Shown here one piece after another: positions 44,784 to 55,659 of a stretch of 64,000 nt of DNA. A program made the translations under genes and the position numbers. Source of the DNA: Carnegiea gigantea (Eukaryota; Streptophyta; Magnoliopsida; Caryophyllales; Cactaceae); the NCBI GenBank assembly GCA_029747015.1, contig JAKOGI010001346.1:77001-141000 (forward strand), in the 5' to 3' direction. The notes beneath the pieces were generated by a model, which made no database searches, had not been told where the DNA came from, and saw only the letters and a program-made list of their open reading frames with translations. Each line of letters opens with the position of its first letter. Positions within the stretch are counted from its first letter, which is position 1.

Positions 44784-45440
44784 TCAAGCGTCCAGATTAA
44801 AGTGAGGGAACCGTTTCTCAATGTCTGAGTAAAGTTCCCAAGTAGCGTCTTCTTTGGGAGAGTGAGACCAGTGGATCAGAACGTAAACTACTGCACTGTT
44901 GCCCTTGCGTCCCAGTTTCCTGTCAAGAACTGCTACTGGTTCAGCAGCTAAGAGACCATGCTCGTCAATGTCAGGCAGAGTACTCTGAACTGGGCGGGGT
45001 CCGATTTGCTTTTTGAGCTAAGAGACATGGAAGACAGGGTGAATCCTTGAAAATGGAGGCAACTGAAGCTTGTAGGCTACTGCTCCTATCCTAGCAATGA
45101 TCTCAAAAGGACCAAAATATTTTGCTGCTAGCTTCTGATTGATGCGTTGAGCTACTGATTGTTGTCGATAGGGCTGGAGTTTAACAAAAACCCAGTCACC
45201 TATACTCAAAACTGTCTCACTCCTATTCTTGTCTGCTTGAGCCTTCATCCTTTGCTGGGCCCTGGTGAGGTGGTGTTTGAGCAGTCGGATGCAGTCTTCC
45301 CGAGCCCGCAAACTCCTGTCTACAGCCTCTACCTTGCTGTCTCCCTGGATATAGGGAATGTGAAGGGATGGGGGTTGGCCGTAGACTACCTCATAGGGGG
45401 TAATGCCGGTGGAAGAATGCTAATTCGTATTATGCCACCA
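44784..45440 (-). pseudogene. Integrase C-terminal part and chromodomain of the Reina-like element
   Basis: After two stops near 45.40-45.44 kb the frame resumes with [15 protein letters not shown]. It continues through [20 protein letters not shown] and the GPY/F-like [20 protein letters not shown] to HPVFHVS, a stop at 45015-45017, then a chromodomain (about 44787-44945: PVAVLDRKLGRKGNSAVVYV, LIHWSHSPKEDATWE). Chromodomains bind histone marks and guide integration. The aromatic-cage Trp pair (HW, TWE) is visible. TGA at 44784-44786 ends the protein. Confidence 0.88.
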
Positions 45441-46329
45441 TTATGCTAAGGGTATCCAAAGGACCCATTCAGTGGGCCGTTCACCCGTCATACACCTGAG
45501 ATAGCCTTCCAAACTCCTATTGACCACTTCTGTTTGCCCATCGCTTTGAGGGTGATAGGCAGTGGACATGTGTAGGTCAACCTGTTGGAGAGTAAACCAT
45601 TCCTTCCAAAATGTACTTAGGAAAATCTTGTCGCGATCACTAACAATTGTCTTGGGAAGGCCATGCAGTCTGAAAACTTGCTCAAAGTATACTTGGGCCA
45701 CAGAGGCAGCTGTGAAAGGATGGGCTAAGGGAAGGAAGTGAGCGTATTTGCTAAGCCGATCCACTACCACCAGAATAGTATCTTGCCCTCTGGACTTAGG
45801 AAGTACCTCAATGGAATCAAGAGAAATGTCCACCCAAACAGCCCCGGGGATAGGCAAAAGGTTGTAAGAGCCCAGCAGGAGCACTAAGATCAGATTTGTT
45901 CCTTTGGCAGACATCATAATTTCTAATGAAATTCCTCACGGTTTTACCCAAACCCTTCCAATAAAAAAGGCTTGCGATTTTCTTCTTGGTAACTGTGATC
46001 CCAGAATGTCCCCCTAGAGGAGAGTCGTGAAAAAGTTGAATGATATTGGTTTGTAAGGAGGGATCATTCCCGACCACCAACTTACCCTTCCTGTATAGCA
46101 GATTTTGCGCCCACTGATACTTGGGGTTAGACTGCCCAGCAGTAAGGTTCTGAATAATGGATTGTAAGTGATTATCATCTGTCCAAGATCCTTTGATTCT
46201 ATCCAAGAAGTCAGTTTGCAAAGAGCTTATGGTGATGGATAATAACTGAGCACCTGAGACCCTTGATAAACTATCAGCAGCCACATTGTCTTTGCCCTGT
46301 TTGTAGCAGATTTTGTAATCAAATCCCAT
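45441..46329 (-). pseudogene. Integrase zinc finger and catalytic core of the Reina-like element
   Basis: About 46329-45860 reads in one frame: the DSLSRVSGAQ end of RNase H, then SPLGGHSGITVTKKKIASLF and the rest of the HHCC domain. From 45917 down it reads in the main frame through WVDISLDSIEVLP (first Asp), KTIVSDRDKIFLS (second Asp) and YHPQSDGQTEVVNR (Glu). A one-base insertion near 45860 joins the two. In the zinc finger the first Cys of the C-x2-C pair is Tyr (codon 45916-45918). The catalytic triad is intact. Confidence 0.9.
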
Positions 46330-47594
46330 TAACCTGCGTAACCATTTGCTATGAAATGGAGTGGTGAGTTTCTACTCCATCAGGTACTTGAGGCTGAAAT
46401 GGTCTGTCTTGATGATAAAGTGCCTGCCCAGGAGATAAGGCCGGCACTTTTCCACAGCAAGCACCACTGCCAGGAGCTCTTTTTCATAAGTGGATAGTGT
46501 TTGGTATTTCAAGGAGAGCGCCTTGCTGAATAGGCAATAGGGTGCCCCTCCTGCATCAACACAGCCCCAATGCCCGTCCCCGAAGCATCAGTTTCCACAA
46601 CAAAAACTTTAGTGAAATCGGGAAGGGCCAGAACAGGAGCAGACATCATAGCTCTTTTTAGGATTTCAAAGGCTTGCTGAGTTTTTGGGCTCCAATGGAA
46701 AGCATCCTTCTTTAGGAGTTCAGTCAAGGGTCTACTCATCAATCCATAGTCCTTAATGAACCTTCTATAGTACCCTGTAAGACCCAGAAATCCCCTCAAC
46801 TGTTTGATGTTAGTGGGAGAGGGCCAATCTCTCATGGCCTCAATTTTTTTAGGATCAGTAGAGACTCCCTCTGCAGTGATCAAGTGCCCAAGGTATTCTA
46901 TCTCTTGGCTTCCAAATGAACACTTGGACATTTTTGCAAAAAGGGCATGCTGTCTCAAAGTTTCAAGAGCAACCCTAAGGTGCTGTAGATGCTGCTGATA
47001 TGAGGGGCTATAGATCAAAATATCATCAAAAAAGACCAAAATGAACTTCCTCAGATATGGTTTGAAGATGTGGTTCATGAGAGATTGGAATGTAGAGGGG
47101 GCATTGGTTAGGCCAAACGGCATAACCAAAAATTCATAATGTCCATCATGGGTCCGGAAGGCTGTCTTTTCCACATCATTGGGATCCATTCTTACTTGCC
47201 AATATCCTGATCTTAGGTCAATCTTAGAGAAGTATGCTGCCCCAAACAACTCATCCAACAATTCTTCAATGACTGGGATTGGGAATTTGTCCACGACAGT
47301 GTGTTTATTTAACTGTCTATAGTCCACGCATAAACGCCGTGTTCCATCCTTTTTTTTAACCAACACAATGGGAGATGAGTAAGGGCTCTGTGAAGGTCTC
47401 ACCACGCCTACTTCCATCATTTCTTGAACGGTTTTTTCAATCACGTCCTTCTGAAGTGCCAGATATCTGTATGGTCTTACATTGACTGGGGAGCTCCCTT
47501 CCTTGAGAATGATCTTATGATCATGGCTTCTATATGGGGGTAAGGTCTTTGGTTCTTTGAAGATATCAGTAAATTCCTTAAGAAGAGCAGATTA
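46330..47594 (-). pseudogene. Reverse transcriptase and RNase H of the Reina-like element
   Basis: RT occupies 47444-46700: [58 protein letters not shown] and the catalytic [10 protein letters not shown] (FDD at 47022-47030), all intact. RNase H starts [20 protein letters not shown]; a one-base deletion near 46528 moves the frame, and a TAG lies near 46371-46373. The remaining blocks (STYEKELLAVVLAVEK, IKTDHFSLKYL) read cleanly in the shifted frame. An in-frame stop at 47592-47594 separates RT from the protease. Confidence 0.93.
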
Positions 47595-48659
47595 TCTGGC
47601 CTCTGATGTCTGAATTTGATCCTTTGTTGCCCCAGATTCAGTTGCTAGGAGTTGAATGGCAAATAGGTGAGCTGACTGTAGTGCCGTTTTATGAAAGGCC
47701 TTCCCATTTAGCCATTCCATCATAGACTTCCTGGTTCCCCTTAGTACCATCCTCCTTCCTTTAAAGGAAAATTCCATTTTAAGCTCCTCGAAGTCCCATA
47801 GAATGGGACCTAATGTGGCTAGCCATTGTACTCCTAAGATCATTTCACAGCTCCCTAAAGGCACAAGTAGGACATCAGCTGTAAATGATTGCCCTAGTAG
47901 AGACCAAGAAAAGTCTTTGCACATTGTACTGCAGGTAAGCTGTTGACCATTAGCTACAGCCACCTGTAAAAGGGGAATTTGTCTAGCCTTACAGTGAAGT
48001 CTTTTGGCCACTGAGATATTGAGGAAGTTATGAGTGCTCCCCGAATCAATTAATATGTGCAGAGTTGCTCTTCCCGCTCTCCCATTTATCCTCATGGTCT
48101 GATATGCATTAGTACCATTAAGGGCATGCAAAGAGATATGAGGCACCCCATCTTCTGTATGTACTTCTCCCTGGGCTGCCACATCCGGCAGCTCTTCTTC
48201 CTCTTCTTCCATCTCCCCTTCTTCTTCCCCGATAATCTCCAATTGGTAAACCTGAGCCCTGCATTTGTGTCCTGGAATATACTTCTCATCACAAAAGAAA
48301 CATAGATTCTTAGCCCTTTTTTCTTCAATCTCTTCAGCAATTAAAATCCGACCAGGATTTCTAGTTTTAAAAGATACTGATTGTGCACTGCTGGTTGGCT
48401 GTGAAGGGGGCTGTCTTGAGGAGGAATATTCCTTCTGAACCCCTCTCTGGAAAGTTAGGGGTGTATCCCTATCACTGTTGGTCGAGCTCCTTGTGAATGT
48501 TGGGGTTTTGTCTAGGATGGGTTTGCTTTTCTTGGCAATAGAAACAAGGGTAGCTTCTTGTAACTTTGCCAAACAATAGGCATCATGTATGGTTTGTGGT
48601 TTGAACATTCGAACAGCATTTTGAATTTCATCATATAACCCACTCAGAAAACAACTCAC
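47595..48659 (-). pseudogene. Gag C-terminal zinc finger and protease of the Reina-like element
   Basis: A continuous 355-codon frame. FLSGLYDEIQNAVRMFKPQT closes the gag core, a Ser/Thr/Gln-rich linker follows, then the knuckle LCFFCDEKYIPGHKCRAQ, an acidic run (EEEGEMEEEEEELPD) and the protease. LHILIDSGSTHNFLN (about 48025-48062) has the catalytic D-S-G, and LGSCEMILGVQWLATLGPIL the ILGxxWL motif of chromovirus proteases. This part looks intact. Confidence 0.92.
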
Positions 48660-49268
48660 AGCATGTGAAGTAGGTCATTCCACTTGATTGAGCAGGGCAT
48701 CAAACGATTCTTGATATTGCTCCACAGTTCCTTATTGTTTGAGTTTCATCAGTTCTGCTAACGGGTCATCAAAAGGTTGTAAACCAAACCTTGCTGTCAT
48801 GGCTCTTTTATACTCATCCCACCCAGGCCAGATTCCATTCCTTCCTTTCATAAAAGATTGATGGCATATTAGGGCCTTGCCAGTCAATTGTATAGAGGTG
48901 ACTTTGCCCTTAAGACTATCAGGGGTTCCCTCAACTTCAAAGAATTGCTCACATCTATAAACCCACCCCTGAACATCATCCCCATCAAAACGAGGAAAAT
49001 CTACCTTAGAAAGTCGAGAAAAACTGAGGTTACCATTATTGAAGTTGCTGCCACCTGACTCTGTTGTTGTTGCGATCTGCAGCACCTGTCTGCTCAGCCC
49101 CGTAATTAGCTCATTCAGGTTTGCATTAATCCGATCTTGTTTCTCCTGTTGTTCTTCAAATTGCTTCTTGATTGATTGCTGAAATTCGATCCAAGCATTT
49201 TGCATGTTCTGGCATAGTTCCTCGATTCTTCTTTACTCATTTCCTCTGGTATTATCAGAAATGGCCAT
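48660..49268 (-). pseudogene. Gag N-terminal and capsid part of the Reina-like element
   Basis: The frame begins at ATG 49268 (MAISDNTRGNE, then TAA) and continues MQNAWIEFQQSIKKQFEEQQ. The capsid core has LSKVDFPRFDGDDVQGWVYR, CEQFFEVEGTPDSLK and GWDEYKRAMTARFG. Further stops are TAA at 48729-48731 and TGA near 48678. All are in one frame. Gag forms the particle; three stops make full-length Gag impossible without readthrough. Confidence 0.88.
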
Positions 49269-49305
49269 GGCTGGGAACCAACAGTGGATCTTGCTCAGAA
49301 CTCGA

Positions 49306-49320
49306 CCTGCTCTGATACTA
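49306..49320 (-). promoter_or_regulatory. Primer-binding site, initiator tRNA-Met type
   Basis: The minus strand reads TAGTATCAGAGCAGG three bases after the LTR. It matches the TGGTATCAGAGC plant iMet site except for one G-to-A change at its second base. Confidence 0.88.
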
Positions 49321-49323
49321 ATT

Positions 49324-49591
49324 TGTTAGAGCTTCTCTAGTAAATCCTGAGATTTCAAGGAGAAAGAGACTTGAGAGAATTAGAGAGAGAGAGATAGATT
49401 GTTATTGATAATGTCTGCCAGTTTGTATACAAGGCAGAGTAAAATATTAATACCCCCCTGTATTTCCCTCTCTTCCCATACAACAGAACTCAGTAACAAC
49501 CTAACGGCATAACAACCAGGGCCCCACTTGCTTAACAATCTTCCCTCAAACGATCACGTGCCCAGCTCGTGAGGTTGATAAACCTGTATCA
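49324..49591 (-). repeat. 5' LTR of the Reina-like element
   Basis: Homologous to 44491-44757 at about 96%. Differences are mostly transitions. Confidence 0.96.
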
Positions 49592-49596
49592 GAAAC
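49592..49596. repeat. Target-site duplication GAAAC (right)
   Basis: Matches 44486-44490. Confidence 0.93.
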
Positions 49597-49602
49597 CATG
49601 TA

Positions 49603-49732
49603 ATGGAGCTCGAAAAGCCTAAAGTTAGAAGCTTTAATTTTGATATGTCTTTCTCAATGTCTGTAATTGATGAATCTTGCTTCATTCAAATTATCTCCCT
49701 TTGCTCTCTGCTGAAGCTTGAAAAATTTACAG
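49603..49732 (+). CDS. Possible captured exon inside the TIR element
   Basis: ATG at 49603 opens 43 codons (MELEKPKVRSFNFDMSFSMS, then VIDESCFIQIISLCSLLKLE) and the frame meets ACAG|GTATAA at 49732/49733, a good plant 5' splice-site shape. Before the retrotransposon inserted, the sequence upstream was the pyrimidine-rich 44400-44490, leader-like. The next downstream stretch (49733-50220) is AT-rich, intron-like. This is the layout of a gene fragment carried by a Mutator-like element, but no homologue is recognised and the ORF is short. Confidence 0.25.
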
Positions 49733-50419
49733 GTATAATGGCTTCTCATGATGCCTCTCATAGATCTGTGAGCAATTAAAAGTTAAAAATCTAGTACAGC
49801 ATCTATTGACCATCTAAGAAAGCATAGTTAAGGAGAGTGAAAAAGGAATCCTAATATTCCTTATTTTTTTCCCCTGATGCGACTTCTCTATATGAGTGTC
49901 AAATGCTCAGAGAGTTGACAAAGAGCAAGCGGAAGTGAAAGAAAAGAAATTCAGGTATAGGCAAACTAATTCAACCCAAATTTTGGGTAATCCCATTTAC
50001 TCAATTTGAATGCTCTTCCTTCATCTTCATACCAACTTAATTCCATCCACTCTCCCCAAAATTCAGGCTTACCCAACTGAAATTTGGTTGATTTTATAAC
50101 ATCGTTATCGCTTAAATTCTGATTTCTGTGGCAAAATTTTTTTGTCCATAATTCATATTAGTGAATTACTAAGAAATATTGCCTGAAACATTGTGAGACT
50201 ATATAAGATGGAAGACCCGCTTTAGAAATGCCTTAAGCTCTGAGTTTTTTTTGAGAGGAGAGATAAGATAGAGAGAGAGAGAGAGAATGAGGAAGATGAT
50301 GGTGGAGGAAGAGGAGTGGTGTTCAAACTCGATCTTATTCGTGTACTTCTTATTATACTTGGTTTACTTCCATTTTCCATCCCCCTGTTGTTTTGATGGA
50401 GAAGAAAGGTAACGGCAGT

Positions 50420-50618
50420 GGAGGTTAATGAAGAGGGTTAGGGAAATAAAGATATATTAAGGGTATTTTTATCACTTTGATTAATATTAAATTGTGCAGT
50501 GACGAAGGGATAACTTGCAGACAGTCTTTAAAATATAAGGACACCATTTAGAAAAAGTTTAAAACAATAAGATCAGTTGGAATTCATCAAAATTAAGTAT
50601 CACCAAATGTAAGTTCCC
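50420..50618 (-). repeat. Right terminal inverted repeat
   Basis: The reverse complement begins GGGAACTTACATTTGGTGAT and pairs with 44154-44385. Confidence 0.65.
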
Positions 50619-52530
50619 TAGAACTAATTAATTCCAAATTAATTTGATGATTGCTAATGTTACATAAAATATTTTATATCGAAGTTAAACTAATTGTAAT
50701 GCACTTTCATAATTATTAGTTGTGAATTAACTTTCATAATTACTAATGCCGCATAAACTATTTTGTGGTAAGACTAAACTGATTGTGAAACAAGTTTCAA
50801 AATTTGCAATTTACTAACAGTTACATTTGGAAAGACATTTCACAATTCAAGAATAAATTCACTGATTACCTTCAATGCCCCACTAGTGAGCGATATTATG
50901 AATCTAGCATTCTGTCATTATGATATTGCATAAGTGATGGTATCTTTCGATTTAGACCGCTTGGTACTATGAGTAACTCCAAGCCTCAATGAAGTGTATG
51001 GTGGCTAGAAAAGCAGAAACAACAGCTACTAACTTATAGCTAGAGATACCACACAAAGTATCACATGAAATTTCAAGGAGATATATCTAATTTTAGCAGC
51101 ATTATCATCATCTATTTATCCTGATTTCATGAATGTATCCAAGAATCATCATCGATCAAAGAAACTATGTAATTACAAATAAGAAGAATGATATAGCACA
51201 ATGAAAAATAAACCTATTAAATTTCTTTGACGTATGGCCCTTATGAACAACATCGATCAAAGAGGTTGGCTAAGCAACGACCCTTGATTTCCTTTCCCCC
51301 AGGTATGTGAGAGAAGGATGAAAGTTGGTCTGATTGAATAAGGTTAAGTGATGATTAGAGAAGTTTTTTTGCTTCTTAAAAATGTTTTTGTTAACTGGAA
51401 GAGGAAGAGAGTACCCTGGGAGAAAGACAGAGAGTTTATGCTAGGTAGTGGACCGTTTAGAGAGAAATGCATAGAGGTCCCTCTAGGAGGCAGATAGCGA
51501 TGAATGAGAGGGAAAGACTCCCTTTTTATAGTTGACTAAGTACACTAGGCTATAAATCAAAATATTTTTGCACGTAAAAATCAAATAAAATAAAAAATAT
51601 AATAAAAAGTAAATGATTTTAAAATTAATCAACTTACAAATCATATATCACAAATAAGATGCAAATTATGAGAAGGTAATACTGGTATGATTGCCTAGCG
51701 GTAGCTACTGGCCTTCAAAAGTTAACATTGGACCTCGGTGGCATTTGTGATAATGCCGACACTTGCGTTTTGGGTCAATAATAACGTCAACGATTAAATG
51801 GATTGCTTTGGAATAGATTACAGCCAAGTAATGCCTAACCACAACTCCTGCTCCTACCATGCCATGCTCTAGGTGACAAATTTACGCTTACATGCCTGCA
51901 AATTGTTCTAAAATTGGAATTTTGTATTTTTGTGAAATTACTTTGGATCTTTCTAGGCTTTCTAATATTTTTGAAAACCTTTTTAGGAATTTTTCTCCAC
52001 AAAGAAATACTTTTGTTTATGAACTAGCTGTTAAGAATTTCAGTATGTTGCTGCTTCACCCTTGGTGGGTTGCATAACTGCACCATTAGGTGATAATGCA
52101 CTGGACATACAAACATACAATCAATCTAAAATCACAAAGGCACCAACTTGGCACGTATCAATCAATACCTAAGCATTCCCATAGACGCCTAATTTGTGAC
52201 TTCCACTAAGAGTTTAACTCATCCTCCTAAATAAGCTAGTGCACTATATCATACCCCGTAGTTCTTTTTTAGCTACATCTGTAACTTATTGTTACCCTTT
52301 GAGCTTTATGCCTAGATGTACACTAGAATAAAGTTTGATTCCTATTACAAATGATCATGTACAAAAGGAATTCCCCTCCCCCGGAAAAAAAGAATTTCAA
52401 ACTTATTTTAGCATAAATGCTTTTCTGTAAGTCCCCTGGAAAACCTTCACTCAAAGGGCCTATTGAAATTTGATTCTATATCACATAAGCAATAGTAGCG
52501 ATATTACTTTCAAACAATTGTCTATGCCTA
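50619..52530. other. AT-rich spacer, no gene recognised
   Basis: About 1.9 kb without family-like frames on either strand. It may include outer parts of the LTR that ends at 53877, whose start I could not define. Confidence 0.35.
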
Positions 52531-52539
52531 AGGCTAATA

Positions 52540-53877
52540 TTGATGAATGTTATATTTGCATAGGATTTCATAAGTGTTTGGGAGTCATTTTATGGGATTA
52601 ATATGCTTAATTATATGATCTATGGTCCTATTTCTTTTATTGTGCTTGGTTTTGCTTCTTTGAGAGGTGTTTGTAGATTTCAATCTTGTGAACCCAAAAC
52701 ATGTTGGTAGAACAAGGATTTTGAGCCTTCTGGAACAAAAAAATAACAAAAGATGTCTAAAGACACCCAACATGGATAAACCGCAGCCAGAACCATGGTC
52801 TAGGAGGATCTAGGAGAAGCAGGTGGAGGAAAAAAGAGTGGACAACAAGACTAACAGCCATCATAAATTGCCCATGATAGGGCCCATGGTCCGCCGTAGG
52901 CCCAACGGTAAGGCCGTGGTGGTCCCTCTTCCCTGAGTTAGCTTGATTTCTTCGTAGCTTTTCGTGCTCCAAGCATTTTAGGACATTTATAGCCTTTGTT
53001 TCCACAATAAAAGTTGGTTTTTCCTGCTTTGTTAGCATCCCATTCCATCATCTATCATCATCTTCCATCTAAAAATCACCATTAGAAGAGAGTTAAAAAA
53101 GAAAGGAGCAAAGATTAAGTAACCATTGATCGTCATCCGAGGCACTTAAATAAGCTTTTCTTTCCTTCTCTTTCATTTAACTTATCTTTAGTTTAAATTA
53201 AGAACCTAGAGATGTTTGCTTTGTTAATTTCAATAATGGTGAGTAGATTCCTTAATCTAGGGGTTGCAAGCCTGAACCAATGTTGTTGATCTTGCCAGTT
53301 TCATCTTTGTGCACTTTGAATCCTTGCTTTGTTATTTCATTCTAGTCCTTCAATTTTGATTGCCATTATGAGGTTTTTGGTCAACGTTTTGCATGTATTT
53401 TAGATGCTAGATCAATGTACTGAAACATCAAGATTAGCATCACAAAACTTAGACTTGACTTAGTGTAATAATCACTTAAGAAAGTGTTATGAGTTGAGGG
53501 GTATTGAGATCATTATGTTCTTAAAATTGATTCAATTAAGACCTAATCGAAATTGGTAATTAATTTAATTAAGTTAATTCAACCCATTTTGAAAGAAAGT
53601 TGTGAATTCTCTAACGTTATCGACTATTGAAATCAATCGGCATGTAGAAAAGTGCTTGTTACACTAGTAGATTGACACATCATTAGGTGATGTTTCCTAT
53701 AGACATTTTTAGCCATTGAATTTATCCCTAGTTATTTAACAATTGTTAGATAAAACCAAATCAAGTTTTTGATTCCACTTAGCAAACTTTCAAAGAAAAA
53801 CTAAGTAACTCAATCCAGCCTTTGAGGGGATGCCCATGATCTATATTACAATGCCTGTGCACTTGCTGTAGCGATCA
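52540..53877 (+). repeat. 5' LTR of the element at 53.9 kb (start uncertain)
   Basis: The right end is fixed: ...CTGTAGCGATCA at 53877 is followed by CGTTT and a primer site. The upstream kilobase has the composition of Athila-like LTRs and shows no similarity I can see to the 3' LTR at 58544-59765. The left end near 52540 is only a guess from composition. Confidence 0.45.
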
Positions 53878-53883
53878 CGTTTT

Positions 53884-53901
53884 TGGCACCATTGTTGGGG
53901 A
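53884..53901 (+). promoter_or_regulatory. Primer-binding site, tRNA-Asp type
   Basis: TGGCACCATTGTTGGGGA matches the same tRNA-Asp 3' complement as the site at 15172 with three differences, again mostly CG-to-CA/TG changes. Confidence 0.82.
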
Positions 53902-54154
53902 CTAGATTTGGATATTAAGCTGGCCTTATAGTGTTTGATTATGCATTTTTCTTTTGTTTTCTTTTGTTTTCCCCATTTTACTCTGTTTTGTGCGTTGTGG
54001 TTTTGTGTAGGTTGCTTCCTTTTTATGCACGAGTGCCTCGGTGTTGGGGCACTCTCTAAGTTTGACCCTGAGATGGAGTGAAGATTTCATAGACTAAAGA
54101 AGCAATGAAAGTTAGAAGACGAGCAAGAAGCAGCCAACACCATACCTAGGATGG

Positions 54155-55148
54155 TAGGTGAACGCGAGCAAAGGAGGACCCTTTGGGATTATGTCACCCT
54201 CAAAGTTCACGACATCACCCTAAGCACTACTGGGCCGCCTGTGAATACTAATAATTTTGAGCTCAAGCCCATCCTTATTTCAATGGTGCAATAATCATAA
54301 TTGGGTGCGTGGCAACCCCATGGAGGATACTAATTTGCACCTTTTGATTTTCCTAGAGGTGTGTGATACCTTGAAGATCAATGCTGCCTCTGGTGATGCT
54401 ATCTGCCTCCATTTGTTTCACTTCTCTCTTAGGGACAAAGCGAGGGCATGCTTCACTCTTTGCCCTCGGGTTCTATAACCACTTAGGATGAGCTCACTAA
54501 GGCCTTTCTTTTTAAGTTTTTTCCCTCTTAGTAAGACCACGAGCTTCAGGAATCAAATTACATTATTGCCTCAATAGGAGGATGAGTCACTATATGAAGC
54601 ATGGGAGCACTTCAAAGACCTTTTAAGCTTGTGCCCATATTATGGTCTTTAAAATCGATGATTGTGCAAGCGAACTGAAATGTTGTCACCCAAACCATGA
54701 GGTCTATGATTAATACAGTGGTAAGAGGCACATTGATAGAAAGACGGAGGAGGAAGCATACAACCTCATTGAGATGACACTGAACAATTACTAATGGTCT
54801 AATGAGAGGACTCCTTCCAAAGATTGGCAGAGGTAAATTTGATGTTGATGCTTTAAATTTTCTTGCCACTAAAATGAATGCCATGACTCAGAGGCTAGAT
54901 CATTTAAATGTTAATGCAATGAATGCATGTGCCCAGTCCCCTCCTTGTGATAGTTATGCATCGTTTGACCATGTAGCTTTGGGTTGTCATGTTAGTAGTC
55001 CTTTTGTCCAATCCTCTAGTGACCAAGTTGCATATGTCAATAACTTCCAACCCAGGCTAAATTATGACTCATATTCTAACACCTTCATTCATAGCTGGAA
55101 GAACAATCCCAACTTGCCGTATAGGAGTCTCTCCCTTTTTTTCTAAGC
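54155..55148 (+). pseudogene. First gag (Athila type) of the chimeric element
   Basis: Read across frames: NTNNFELKPILISMVQ, then WVRGNPMEDTNLHLLIFLEV, CDTLKINAASGDAICLHLF and FSLRDKARACF (54257-54478). A frame change leads to LTKAFLFKFF-like and DESLYEAWEHFKDLL-like text (54480-54660). From 54802 a clean 114-codon frame (FDVDALNFLATKMNAM...VNNFQPRLNYDSYSNTF...SWKNNPNLPY) ends at 55146. This is the conserved Athila gag core and its linker. At least three frame changes and stops inactivate it. Confidence 0.8.
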
Positions 55149-55259
55149 CAATGCTGGGCCCTCACCTCCCAATTTTCAAATACCTAACTTCTCTCCAGAA
55201 GTCCCATAAAATTCCAATTTAAAGGTCCTAATAGAGAGCATGCCGTTGGCATAATAGAA

Positions 55260-55659
55260 GCAAGATGAGGATATTAAGTAACTACCCTCTAAGGTTGATA
55301 TGTTTCAGTTGTGTTTCTGTTTTTGTTTTTGTTTTAGATTGAGTTTATTTCTATTTTCGTTTTTGTGTGTCAACAAGAAAAGAATATTAAAAAAATGCTC
55401 TTCTTTTGTGTTTGTGTTCATTTTATATTTTGTGTGATGTTTGAGTATATTTGGTCTTTCTTCTATTTTGGTAGCATAGTTTTATTTTTATTAGTTTATT
55501 TTGTTTTGTTCACTTAATTATTTGAGTTTTTTGTTTTTGTTTTAGTCATTAGTTTGAAAATAGTATCCTAGATGCATTTTCTTTCCTAAAAAGAAAACTA
55601 AAAAAAAATTAAGAACTTAAAAATCCAAAAAAGGGGGGAAAAAAATACTAGATTCAAGA
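55260..55659 (+). other. T-rich segment between the two gags
   Basis: The strongly T-rich then A-rich composition closely resembles the leader that precedes gag at 15190-16121 in the 14-24 kb element. It could be the leader of the second parent of the chimera. No frame of interest. Confidence 0.5.

Larger units (their letters stand above)
44491..49591 (-). mobile_element. Reina-like Ty3/gypsy chromovirus, complete and fairly young, with inactivating mutations
   Basis: 5101 bp with short LTRs (267 and 268 bp, TG...CA), perfect GAAAC duplication, initiator-tRNA-Met primer site, one long gag-pol frame and a C-terminal chromodomain. Small size, short LTRs and the chromodomain after integrase point to the Reina lineage. 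Start (49268) and stop (44784) codons are in the same frame, 1495 codons apart. Inside there are a handful of stops and two single-base frame changes that cancel. The LTRs differ at about 11 of 267 positions plus one indel, so it is much younger than its host transposon. Confidence 0.95.
44154..50618. mobile_element. DNA transposon with long imperfect TIRs (Mutator-like?), split by a retrotransposon
   Basis: Left GGGAAATTCTATTTGGTGAC (from 44154) matches the reverse complement of the right end, GGGAACTTACATTTGGTGAT (ending 50618). Similarity continues inward for roughly 200 bp with gaps: TTTAGTTTCTAACTTTT against TTTTAAACTTTTTCT, the GTGTCACC/GTGTCC pair, GACGATGTTGCACATTAA against CGTCACTGCACAATTTAA, and AAAAAATTACCCTTA against ATAAAAATACCCTTA. 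Removing the 5101-bp LTR element and its 5-bp duplication leaves about 1.36 kb. Flanks TATATTTAA and TAGAACTAA share 6 of 9 bases, weakly consistent with a Mutator 9-bp duplication; a TAA/TAG PIF-type site is an alternative. No transposase is seen. Confidence 0.65.

Noticed and set aside
45018..45311. Considered as a separate chromodomain gene
   Set aside because: It is in frame with upstream integrase and lies between the LTRs, so it is part of one gag-pol.
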